A stretch of 6,661 nucleotides of DNA from Campylobacterales bacterium (GCA_025800305.1 JAOXRY010000181.1:1-6661); one strand, 5' to 3'; counted from the first letter of the stretch, positions 1-5,804 are shown. Program-made: numbers and translations. The notes: generated by a model not told the origin, from the letters alone.

Positions 1-1
1 A

Positions 2-943
2 TCAGAAGAAGTAATGGGAAAAAACTGTAGGTTTTTGCAAAAAGATGATAGAGAGCAAGAAGCTATTAAAAAAATGAAACAAGCTGTTATTAAGGAAGAA
101 ACTGTAACAGTTGTTATTAGAAACTATAGCAAAAGTGGACGGCTAGTTTACAATGAAGTAACTATTAGTCCAATTTTTGATAAAAACACAAAAAAAATCA
201 AATATTTTCTAGGAATTCAAAAAGATGTTACAAAAGAACAATTAGAAGTACAAAATTCAAAACTTCAAGCCTTAGAAGAGATGATAAGAAACATAGCTCA
301 TCAGTGGAGACAGCCTTTAAATTGTATCTCCTTAAATATCTCTAGTTTAGTTGAGTCTTTTTATGAAAAGAAAGCTACTAAAGAAGTAGTTGTAGAAGTG
401 AGTGATGAAATCAACCAGTCTATCTCTTATCTTTCAAAAACTATTGATGACTTTAGAAAATTAGCTAAACCTAACAGTGAAAAGTATCAATTTGATGTGT
501 TAGAGACTTTTAAGAATATAAAAGATTTTGTAGAGCCAGCTTTACAAAACGACGGAATATCTTTAGAGTTAATTTTACCTGAAGATGAAATAGTCTATTT
601 TGGTTATGAAAATGAGTTGTCTCAAATAGTCTTAAATCTAATCTTTAATTCTAAAGAAGCAATTATAAACAATAAAATAGAAAATGGACTTATTAAACTT
701 CAAGTATCTAAAAAAGACTCTAACTTAGAAATCATTAATAGTGATAATGGAGGAGGGGTTTTGGCAGAAGTAATTGACTCTCTTTTTGAACCTTACTCAA
801 CTACAAAGTTTAATTCTCAAGGAGTAGGACTAGGTCTTTATTATAGTAAGGTACATTTAGAAGAGTATCTTGGAGGAAAAATTTCATTTAAAAGTATCAA
901 TAATGGTGCCCAGTTTACAGTGATACTTCCTTTAAAAAACTAA
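2..943 (+). CDS. LOV-domain (blue-light type) sensor histidine kinase, 5' end outside window
   Basis: The frame is open to the left edge, so the first in-frame Met (nt 14) is internal; residues here are numbered from it. Residues 2-9, GKNCRFLQ, are the LOV signature. Cys5 (nt 26-28) matches the cysteine that forms the photo-adduct with flavin, and Arg6 and Gln9 match flavin-contacting positions. Asn37, Asn47 and Gln69 match the Asn/Asn/Gln that hydrogen-bond the flavin ring, with spacing from the cysteine nearly the same as in plant phototropin LOV2. The domain ends in GIQKDVT (67-73). A short helix leads to a HisKA-like domain with His96 in IAHQWRQPLN, then a HATPase domain: N box with Asn208/Asn212, G1 box DNGGGV (244-249), F box FEPYSTTK, G2 box GVGLGL (270-275). 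No membrane segment is visible, so the part shown is cytosolic. Light sensing is inferred from the motif. No response regulator lies next to it in this window. Confidence 0.93.
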   Translation, partial: SEEVMGKNCRFLQKDDREQEAIKKMKQAVIKEETVTVVIRNYSKSGRLVYNEVTISPIFDKNTKKIKYFLGIQKDVTKEQLEVQNSKLQALEEMIRNIAHQWRQPLNCISLNISSLVESFYEKKATKEVVVEVSDEINQSISYLSKTIDDFRKLAKPNSEKYQFDVLETFKNIKDFVEPALQNDGISLELILPEDEIVYFGYENELSQIVLNLIFNSKEAIINNKIENGLIKLQVSKKDSNLEIINSDNGGGVLAEVIDSLFEPYSTTKFNSQGVGLGLYYSKVHLEEYLGGKISFKSINNGAQFTVILPLKN

Positions 944-972
944 GGTTTAGAAAAACTATTTTCTAAGCCTTA
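934..972 (-). terminator. Intrinsic terminator of the small minus-strand unit, possibly bidirectional
   Basis: Bases 941-954 pair with 959-972: a 14-bp stem with one G-T wobble and the 4-base loop ACTA. Read on the minus strand, the stem is followed by G and then six Ts (939-934), the classic terminator layout. On the plus strand the tail is poorer, with Ts only from about 979, so use by the LOV kinase transcript is possible but weaker. The stem includes the LOV kinase TAA stop (941-943) and the last codons of the small ORF. Confidence 0.8.
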
Positions 973-1144
973 GACTCTGTTTTCTTTTAAACTCTTGAAG
1001 ATATTTCTCTACTTTGGTTTTTGAATAGTAAAAAATTGTTGTATGAGAACCGAAACCTTTTTTTGTTTTGCAAGGTTTAATATTTCTGATTAAACTCATA
1101 TAAAACTTATCTCCATATTTATCAACAATATCAATATCAACCAT
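956..1144 (-). CDS. Small basic protein of unknown function (62 aa from ATG)
   Basis: I do not recognise this protein. From the ATG at 1144 it has 62 residues, is Lys/Arg-rich, has one Cys (CKTKKGFGSHT region) and a likely C-terminal helix (KVEKYLQEFKRKQ). No signal peptide or membrane segment is visible. Support that it is real: a promoter-like pair lies upstream (1192-1221), an intrinsic terminator lies at its end (934-972), and its amino-acid use resembles protein rather than random frame. The start is uncertain. The frame stays open upstream to a TAA at 1181-1183, and the best Shine-Dalgarno site (AAGGA, 1167-1171) is 22 nt from this ATG but only 7 nt from an in-frame ATA (1157-1159). Its TAG stop lies in the loop of the terminator hairpin, and the last four residues are encoded by the stem. 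It converges with the LOV kinase and diverges from ccoG. It could instead be an sRNA or a decayed gene. Confidence 0.5.
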   Translation of the reverse strand: MVDIDIVDKYGDKFYMSLIRNIKPCKTKKGFGSHTTIFYYSKTKVEKYLQEFKRKQSLRLRK

Positions 1145-1181
1145 GTGTTCTTTAGCTATGATATATTCCTTAATGAAATTT

Positions 1182-1187
1182 TATACT
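1182..1187 (+). promoter_or_regulatory. Candidate -10 element for ccoG
   Basis: TATACT preceded by a T/A-rich run is the best -10-like hexamer upstream of ccoG on the plus strand. No convincing -35 is present, which is common for housekeeping promoters in Campylobacterota. It would give a leader of roughly 85 nt. It sits almost on top of the divergent minus-strand -10 (1192-1197), so the two promoters could compete. I see no clear FNR-type TTGAT-N4-ATCAA box in the gap. Confidence 0.3.
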
Positions 1188-1191
1188 CATG

Positions 1192-1221
1192 ATTCTATCG
1201 GTTTTTCCCAATATTTTTCAA
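1192..1221 (-). promoter_or_regulatory. Candidate sigma70 promoter for the small minus-strand unit
   Basis: On the minus strand a -35 TTGAAA (1221-1216) and a -10 TAGAAT (1197-1192) each match the consensus at 5 of 6 bases, with an 18-base spacer. Transcription would start near 1185. The leader would therefore begin just after the ATG at 1190-1188 and would include AAGGA at 1171-1167. This is a consensus match only. Confidence 0.5.
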
Positions 1222-1226
1222 GATAC

Positions 1227-1244
1227 CACCAAATGAACACCAAA
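1227..1244. repeat. 11-bp-phased direct repeat, possible response-regulator site
   Basis: CACCAAA occurs at 1227-1233 and again at 1238-1244, exactly 11 bp apart, about one helical turn (TTTGGTG on the minus strand). The pair begins 6 bases beyond the minus-strand -35 at 1216-1221, and it lies in the presumed ccoG leader. OmpR/PhoB-family regulators commonly bind such phased direct repeats just upstream of -35. The assignment to any regulator is inference. Confidence 0.35.
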
Positions 1245-1279
1245 AGGAAATAAACTTCTTTTAAATTAAAGGAGTTTTT

Positions 1280-2590
1280 ATGAACTATACAACAAAAAGG
1301 TACATATTTTTTGTCCTTATTTCATTGTTAACACTTATTGCACCATTTATTGTAATAAATGGAAACCATATGCTGTTACTCTCTTTTGAGAAACTACAGT
1401 TTCACTTTCTCTGGTTCTCATTTGATGTTGGGAATTTCTACCTTATGCCATTTCTTTTGATGTTTGTTTTTATTGGTATTTTTGCTATGACCACAATGTT
1501 TGGAAGAGTGTGGTGTGGTTGGGCCTGTCCTCAGACTATTTTTAGGGTTTTGTATAGAGATTTTATAGAAGGTACTCTATTGGATCTTAGAACTATTAAA
1601 AATAAACAAAAAGAGGTGAAATATAACTCTTTTGTAAAAGTATTGAAGCAAGGTATTGGATATACTCTTTGGGGTGTAATCACGGTTATTGTTGCAATTA
1701 ACTTTATCTGGTATTTTGTTCCACCAGAAGATTTTTTTGCTTATATGACAAAGCCAGAAGAACACCTTTTTATGATAGGTTTTATTGGTGTCTTTGCTGG
1801 AATTTTATTTCTTGAAATTGTATTTGTTAAAGAGAACTTTTGTGCTTATGTCTGTCCATATGTTAGAGTCCAATCTGTTTTATATGATAGCGATACAAAA
1901 CACGTTATCTATGATGAAAGTAGGGGAGGGAAGATCTACCAAGGTGACAATAAGCTCATCAGTAACATTAAACAGTGGACAGCTAACGAAGAGTGTACAA
2001 CTTGTGAAGCGTGTGTAAAAGTTTGTCCTACTGGAATTGATATTAGAAAAGGGCTTCAATTAGAGTGTATTAACTGTCTAGAATGTGCTGATGCTTGTAG
2101 TGTTGTGATGGGAAAAAAAGATAAGAAATCACTTATTAGTTGGGGAAGTATTAATTTTGTAACCCACAAAATTAAAAAGTCTATTTTTACTAGAAAAAAT
2201 GTTCTTTATATGATTGCACTAGTCACTTCACTATTTTTAGCTTTCTATTTTGGTATGGATAAAGATCCAGTAATGCTTAATATCAATAAGACAACACAAC
2301 TATATAAAGTAAGAGAAAACGGTAAAATAGAAAATGATTATGTTCTTACAATTAAAAATAGCCAAAGAAAAGATTATACTTATGTTCTTAAGTTAGAAGA
2401 TGAAAATTTTCAAATAAAGAGATTTAGATCCTTTAAATTAAAGTCTGGAAAACTTGTGAAAAAAGTCCTTGTGATTAGCTCAGACATACAGCCAAAAGAT
2501 CTTACAAAGTTAAAGCTAACTATTTTTGCAAAAGAAGATAAGACAATTTCTTTAACAAAAGAACTGGTATTTATCTCTCCTAAGAAGTAG
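1280..2590 (+). CDS. ccoG: CcoG/FixG/RdxA: cbb3 cytochrome oxidase accessory protein
   Basis: This membrane-bound iron-sulfur protein supports maturation of cbb3-type cytochrome c oxidase; in the family CcoG is known to act as a Cu(II) reductase supplying Cu(I) for the CcoN subunit. Membrane segments appear at about 8-27, 55-74, 126-147, 162-183 and 308-325. The family Cys motifs in the membrane are present: WCGWACPQT (Cys79, Cys83) and FCAYVCP (Cys188, Cys192). A cytoplasmic 2x[4Fe-4S] ferredoxin-like domain has Cys239/242/245/249 and Cys263/266/269/273, with the family phrase CPTGIDIR. After the last membrane segment comes the FixG-type C-terminal Ig-like domain (about 330-436), expected in the periplasm. 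At 436 aa it is slightly shorter than many homologues. The start is set by AAAGGAG (1268-1274), 5 nt before ATG. No ccoNOPQ genes are next to it here. Its last 11 bp overlap the convergent kinase gene. Confidence 0.96.
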   Translation: MNYTTKRYIFFVLISLLTLIAPFIVINGNHMLLLSFEKLQFHFLWFSFDVGNFYLMPFLLMFVFIGIFAMTTMFGRVWCGWACPQTIFRVLYRDFIEGTLLDLRTIKNKQKEVKYNSFVKVLKQGIGYTLWGVITVIVAINFIWYFVPPEDFFAYMTKPEEHLFMIGFIGVFAGILFLEIVFVKENFCAYVCPYVRVQSVLYDSDTKHVIYDESRGGKIYQGDNKLISNIKQWTANEECTTCEACVKVCPTGIDIRKGLQLECINCLECADACSVVMGKKDKKSLISWGSINFVTHKIKKSIFTRKNVLYMIALVTSLFLAFYFGMDKDPVMLNINKTTQLYKVRENGKIENDYVLTIKNSQRKDYTYVLKLEDENFQIKRFRSFKLKSGKLVKKVLVISSDIQPKDLTKLKLTIFAKEDKTISLTKELVFISPKK

Positions 2591-3896
2591 TAGAGTTTAA
2601 AAGGATGGAGAAAACAGCTCCATCCTTACTGTTTTTAACACTAACTTCTCCAAGAAAACTAATCTCAACAATCTGTTTTGCCAAGTAAAGACCTATTCCT
2701 GAACCATTTTGTTTTGTTGTGAAATAAGAATTAAAGATCTTATTTATGTGGATAGGTTCAACTCCTCCACCATTATCTGAAACAGTTAGTAAGATCTTCT
2801 CCTCTTTTTTAGAAAGGTCTATATCTATTTTAGGTTCTTCTTTGTTTTCTAAGATCTGTATAGAGTTGGAGATAAGAGCAATAAGAACTTGTGAAAGCTC
2901 GTTTTTAACTCCAAAGGTATAGAGATTTTCTTTATAGCTAAAGTTTAGGTCTATGTTTTTATTCTTAAGATTTCCTCTAAGAATTGTGACACTACTTTCC
3001 ATAGCTTCAACAATAGAGAACTCCTCTTTATTTTTTGAAGGTCCATAGAACTCTTTAAAGTCATCAATTGTTTTAGATAGAAACTGGATCTGTTCATTGG
3101 CTATTGAGATCTTTTTATTAAAATACTCCTCTTGAAGGTTTTGATTTTGAAATCTTTTGGTTATATTAATAAGAATATAAGAAAGATTATTCAAAGGCTG
3201 TCTAAACTGGTGAGTAATGTTTCCAATCATCTCTCCGCTTTGTGCCAGTTTTGTTTGTTGTAAGAGCATATTTTTATAGTCTTCACTTTGATTTTTTAAG
3301 ATGTTGTATTTATAAGAAACTGCCACTGTAAACATAATCGCTTCAATAGCAAAAGCTACTAAGACAATATCTATATACCCTTGTGACACATAATACTCTT
3401 TTAAATCAAAGATAACCATAACAATCGATAGAATAGACCATCCAACTACATAGATAAATGTAGGATTAAACCCTTGTCTAAAGTTAAAAACTACGGAGAT
3501 AAATAAGATAGCATAAATAAGAGTGTAAGGAAGGTATTCAAACAAGATGTATTGATAAAAAACAGAGAGGATAACAATATATAAAGATAGTGTTGCAACT
3601 ATAAGCTCTTTAAAATCTTTTACCTCAGGAATAAACTTTCCTTCGTAAAAGGTTATTGCAAAGACTATAGCACTAATCATTGCCAAAGCTAAAAAACCAT
3701 TGAGGTAGTTTTCATGGATAGGAAAGAGATTACTGTATGTGATGACATAACAAAGAGAGAAAAACTGCATAAAGCTATAACTGATATAGGTTATCTCTTT
3801 AGAGTAAAGATATCTTACAAAAGTGTAGATAGTTGTCATAATTAAAATACCAAAGGTAATTCCATATCCTAAGATGACATTTAAATCAAAGTTCAA
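2580..3896 (-). CDS. 7TMR-DISM-type sensor histidine kinase
   Basis: This is an inner-membrane sensor kinase, the likely partner of the response regulator encoded just upstream. Residues 6-196 hold seven hydrophobic helices (about 6-28, 36-58, 65-83, 97-117, 122-138, 145-164, 173-196) whose loop pattern fits the 7TMR-DISM membrane module. The periplasmic DISMED domain that usually precedes this module is absent: TM1 begins at once. A short helix follows, then a HisKA-like domain with His229 in ITHQFRQPLN and a HATPase domain: N box ELSQVLIALISN (Asn344), G1 box DNGGGV (374-379), F box FNSYFTTK, G2 box GSGIGL (398-403). The first Asn of the usual N box is Ala340. The start is TTG at 3896, inside the end of the regulator gene (11-nt overlap), which implies translational coupling; a TGA closes the frame a few codons upstream. 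The 3' end overlaps ccoG by 11 bp, and no minus-strand terminator is evident beyond it. The ligand is unknown. Confidence 0.94.
   Translation of the reverse strand: MNFDLNVILGYGITFGILIMTTIYTFVRYLYSKEITYISYSFMQFFSLCYVITYSNLFPIHENYLNGFLALAMISAIVFAITFYEGKFIPEVKDFKELIVATLSLYIVILSVFYQYILFEYLPYTLIYAILFISVVFNFRQGFNPTFIYVVGWSILSIVMVIFDLKEYYVSQGYIDIVLVAFAIEAIMFTVAVSYKYNILKNQSEDYKNMLLQQTKLAQSGEMIGNITHQFRQPLNNLSYILINITKRFQNQNLQEEYFNKKISIANEQIQFLSKTIDDFKEFYGPSKNKEEFSIVEAMESSVTILRGNLKNKNIDLNFSYKENLYTFGVKNELSQVLIALISNSIQILENKEEPKIDIDLSKKEEKILLTVSDNGGGVEPIHINKIFNSYFTTKQNGSGIGLYLAKQIVEISFLGEVSVKNSKDGAVFSILLNSTTS
2601..2635 (+). terminator. Intrinsic terminator of ccoG, inside the opposing kinase gene
   Basis: AAGGATGGAG (2601-2610) pairs perfectly with CTCCATCCTT (2618-2627) around a 7-base loop. 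ACTG and then five Ts follow (2631-2635). It starts 10 bases after the ccoG stop. On the minus strand no T run follows, so it is oriented for ccoG. The same bases encode the C-terminal DGAVFSIL of the convergent kinase. Confidence 0.75.
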
Positions 3897-4548
3897 TTTT
3901 GTATCCAGTTCCTGTCAGATTGGAGATTGAGTCTTTTGGAAGTTTTGATTTTAGGTTTTTAATAAGAGTTTTCAGAGCATCTTTTGTCATTACACTATCA
4001 GTCCAGATAAAGTTTTCTATCTCTTGATATGTTACAAATCTGTTTTTGTGTTTTATTAAAAGATCCATTAGAGCAATCTCTTTTGTTCTAAGTTTAATTA
4101 TTGTTTCATCTCTTACTAAAGTATGATTATAAGTGTCGTAATAAAAACCTTCTTTTAAAGATATGATATTGGAAGAATCCTCTTTTATACTTTCTATACA
4201 GATCTCTATAGCCTCATGAAAGTCCTCTTCTTTTACAGGCTTTATAAGATACTTAATAAGGCCAAGTTCAATTGCTTGAAGAAGATAAGAACTATCACTA
4301 AAGGCACTAATGACAATTATTTTGGTAGTTTTATCTTTTTGTCTGATTCTTTTAACAAAGTCTAGTCCATTCAGTTTTGGCATTTGAATATCTGTAATGA
4401 TAATGTCTGGTTTATATTGTTGATAAAGCTTCAAGCCTTCAACTCCATCAGAAGCTTCATATACTTTTTCAAAATAGCTTTCTAAATACTCTATACCATT
4501 TTCTCTAGCTACAGGATCATCTTCAACATATAAAGCTGTTATATTCAT
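3886..4548 (-). CDS. OmpR/PhoB-family DNA-binding response regulator
   Basis: This two-domain transcription regulator of 220 aa has the usual family length. The receiver domain (about 1-120) is complete: acidic pair Asp10/Asp11, phospho-acceptor Asp53 in ITDIQMP, Ser81 in the Thr/Ser switch position, Tyr100, and Lys103 followed by Pro. A winged-helix DNA-binding domain follows (about 134-220) with RTKEIALMDLLIKHKNR, a recognition-helix region near 188-204 and the terminal wing GTGYKIEL. It is expected to be phosphorylated by the 7TM kinase encoded next and to bind DNA as a dimer on direct repeats. Its ATG follows the transporter's TAA stop with no gap, and the kinase start lies inside its 3' end, so all three genes are probably co-translated. 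Targets are unknown; candidates are this operon and the phased repeat at 1227-1244. Confidence 0.96.
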   Translation of the reverse strand: MNITALYVEDDPVARENGIEYLESYFEKVYEASDGVEGLKLYQQYKPDIIITDIQMPKLNGLDFVKRIRQKDKTTKIIVISAFSDSSYLLQAIELGLIKYLIKPVKEEDFHEAIEICIESIKEDSSNIISLKEGFYYDTYNHTLVRDETIIKLRTKEIALMDLLIKHKNRFVTYQEIENFIWTDSVMTKDALKTLIKNLKSKLPKDSISNLTGTGYKIEL

Positions 4549-5694
4549 TTAATCTCTTAAAAAATATTTCTTTGTTTTTATCACAACTAGTATAGTCAAT
4601 AAAAGAACAAAACCAAAGAGAAAAAGGACAATATCCCAATTGTATTTTTCATAGATAATTGAAGGAATAAAAGATCCTATAGCTCCACCTAAATAGTAAA
4701 AGGTAAGATACATTCCCGAGGTCAAAGACTTCTGAGAAGACTTTAACGAATTGGCAAGTCCTGTACTTACGGTATGAACTGTAAACATTCCAAGACAAAA
4801 AAGAAAGATAAGACCAAAGATAATTGTTATATCTGTACTTGATAAAAACAGGGTAATAAGTAAAAAGAAAAGAAGCCCTACAAGGATAGTATTTATCTCT
4901 CCATGAAAGATTTTAATAATCTTCTTTGCATTTAAAGAGACTAAAATTCCCATTCCATATCCAAGATAGAGTAAAGATATCCCAAATTCAGAAACATCTT
5001 TAGAGATCTCTTTAACTCTAAAAGGTAAGATATTCAAAACTCCAGCAAAGACAAAAAAGACACAAAACATCAAAAAATAGATAGTTAAAAACCTTCTATC
5101 TTTTAAGATCTCAAAAACGTCACAGATCCTTGGCTTAACAATATTTGCTTCTCCTTCATAGGAGAGTTTTTTGATAAAGTAGATAGAAAGAAGAATACCT
5201 AAAGAGAGTGAGTAAAAAACTACTTGATAAGAGATCTGTGTTGCGATAAAACCAGAAAAAACTCTTCCTATAAGACCTCCTAAGACAGTAGAAGCCACAT
5301 AGATTGACATATTAGCCTTGATATTCTCTTTATCAATATTTGCCAGAATGCTCATTATAGACGTAAGAATAGCTGGGATAACTAAAGCTTCAATAGTTCT
5401 AAAAAACAGAAACATCTCGTATGTAGAAGAAAGCCCTAAAAAGATATTAGTAACTAAAAGAACAATCGAAGAGTTTATTAGCATTTTTTTCGCATTGACT
5501 TTTTCTAAGATGTATCCGTAAATTACAGGAGAGATGGCAAGAAAAAGCATAATAACTGCCGTAAATTGTGAAGCATCAGAAATAGAGATCTGAAACTCAT
5601 TGGCTAAAAGTGGCTGTAAAGGTTGGGTTGCGTACATTACAGAAAGTACAATAATAATACAGTATACAAGAATAAAGAGATCGAATTTTTTCAC
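4549..5694 (-). CDS. MFS transporter, YnfM-like (drug/metabolite efflux type)
   Basis: This polytopic inner-membrane secondary transporter of 381 aa has about twelve hydrophobic segments, typical for a 12-TM major facilitator. YnfM-family traits are YATQPLQPLL at the end of TM1 (21-30), a motif-A-like loop GYILEKVNAKK (60-70) between TM2 and TM3, GGLIGRVFSGF (139-149) in TM5, and TYLGG-like FYYLGGAIGSF (332-342) near TM11. Members are usually proton-coupled exporters of small molecules; the substrate cannot be told from sequence. The start is GTG at 5694, with AAAAGG 6 nt upstream on the minus strand; no ATG is available nearby. It is the first gene of a transporter-regulator-kinase operon, which suggests that the two-component pair senses the transported compound or the stress it causes. 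An inverted repeat covers its ribosome-binding site. Confidence 0.93.
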   Translation of the reverse strand: MKKFDLFILVYCIIIVLSVMYATQPLQPLLANEFQISISDASQFTAVIMLFLAISPVIYGYILEKVNAKKMLINSSIVLLVTNIFLGLSSTYEMFLFFRTIEALVIPAILTSIMSILANIDKENIKANMSIYVASTVLGGLIGRVFSGFIATQISYQVVFYSLSLGILLSIYFIKKLSYEGEANIVKPRICDVFEILKDRRFLTIYFLMFCVFFVFAGVLNILPFRVKEISKDVSEFGISLLYLGYGMGILVSLNAKKIIKIFHGEINTILVGLLFFLLITLFLSSTDITIIFGLIFLFCLGMFTVHTVSTGLANSLKSSQKSLTSGMYLTFYYLGGAIGSFIPSIIYEKYNWDIVLFLFGFVLLLTILVVIKTKKYFLRD

Positions 5695-5698
5695 TGAG

Positions 5699-5714
5699 AA
5701 CCTTTTAGAAGGTT
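5699..5714 (-). promoter_or_regulatory. Inverted repeat over the transporter's start region
   Basis: AACCTT and AAGGTT form a 6-bp dyad with a 4-base centre just upstream of the GTG start. On the minus-strand mRNA the AAGG arm is the Shine-Dalgarno sequence, so folding would hide it. If the promoter at 5717-5743 is right, transcription starts within the dyad, and the element is then better explained as a DNA operator. It is not a terminator for any plus-strand gene, since none ends here. Confidence 0.35.
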
Positions 5715-5716
5715 GT

Positions 5717-5743
5717 ATTTTACACTTTTTTTAATGAGGTCAA
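5717..5743 (-). promoter_or_regulatory. Candidate promoter of the transporter-regulator-kinase operon
   Basis: On the minus strand TTGACC (5743-5738) resembles a -35 and TAAAAT (5722-5717) a -10, each 5 of 6 to consensus. The spacer is 15 bases, shorter than optimal. Transcription would start near 5710, leaving a very short leader before the GTG. Confidence 0.4.
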
Positions 5744-5798
5744 TATGAAAAATTAGTTTTTAAAGTTAAGAGTTTTTTAAGAAAGTATTAAATGAGAA

Positions 5799-5804
5799 TA
5801 TATT
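5799..5804 (+). promoter_or_regulatory. Candidate -10 element for the sulfide dehydrogenase gene
   Basis: TATATT lies 34 bases before the ATG, in an A/T-rich stretch with T runs upstream. It would give a start near 5811, leaving room for the GAGGA site. TATAAA at 5812-5817 is closer to consensus but would place the transcript start on the ribosome-binding site. No clear -35 is seen. Confidence 0.25.

Noticed and set aside
1188..1190. Minus-strand ATG as start of the small gene
   Set aside because: It reads only MSIKFH before a stop, and the predicted transcript starts just after it; it is relevant only if a frameshift is shown.
1577..1765. 62-codon minus-strand ORF inside ccoG
   Set aside because: It lies antisense to a well-supported conserved gene, has a Trp/Asn-rich composition typical of reverse-frame reading, and has no ribosome-binding site.
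1785..2018. 77-codon plus-strand ORF in another frame of ccoG
   Set aside because: It overlaps the conserved membrane and ferredoxin region, whose cysteine motifs are clearly in the ccoG frame; it is a shadow frame.
2530..2579. Possible terminator for the kinase operon downstream of 2580 on the minus strand
   Set aside because: Only a 5-bp weak stem (TCTTT/AAAGA) is seen and no T run follows; not supportable.
5318..5521. 67-codon plus-strand ORF opposite the MFS gene
   Set aside because: It is antisense to a complete transporter gene and has no motif or upstream signals.
5755..5781. Near-repeat AGTTTTTAAAG / AGTTTTTTAAG in the divergent gap, 16 bp apart
   Set aside because: It is low-complexity A/T sequence; similar T runs are expected upstream of Campylobacterota promoters, so I do not call it a binding site.
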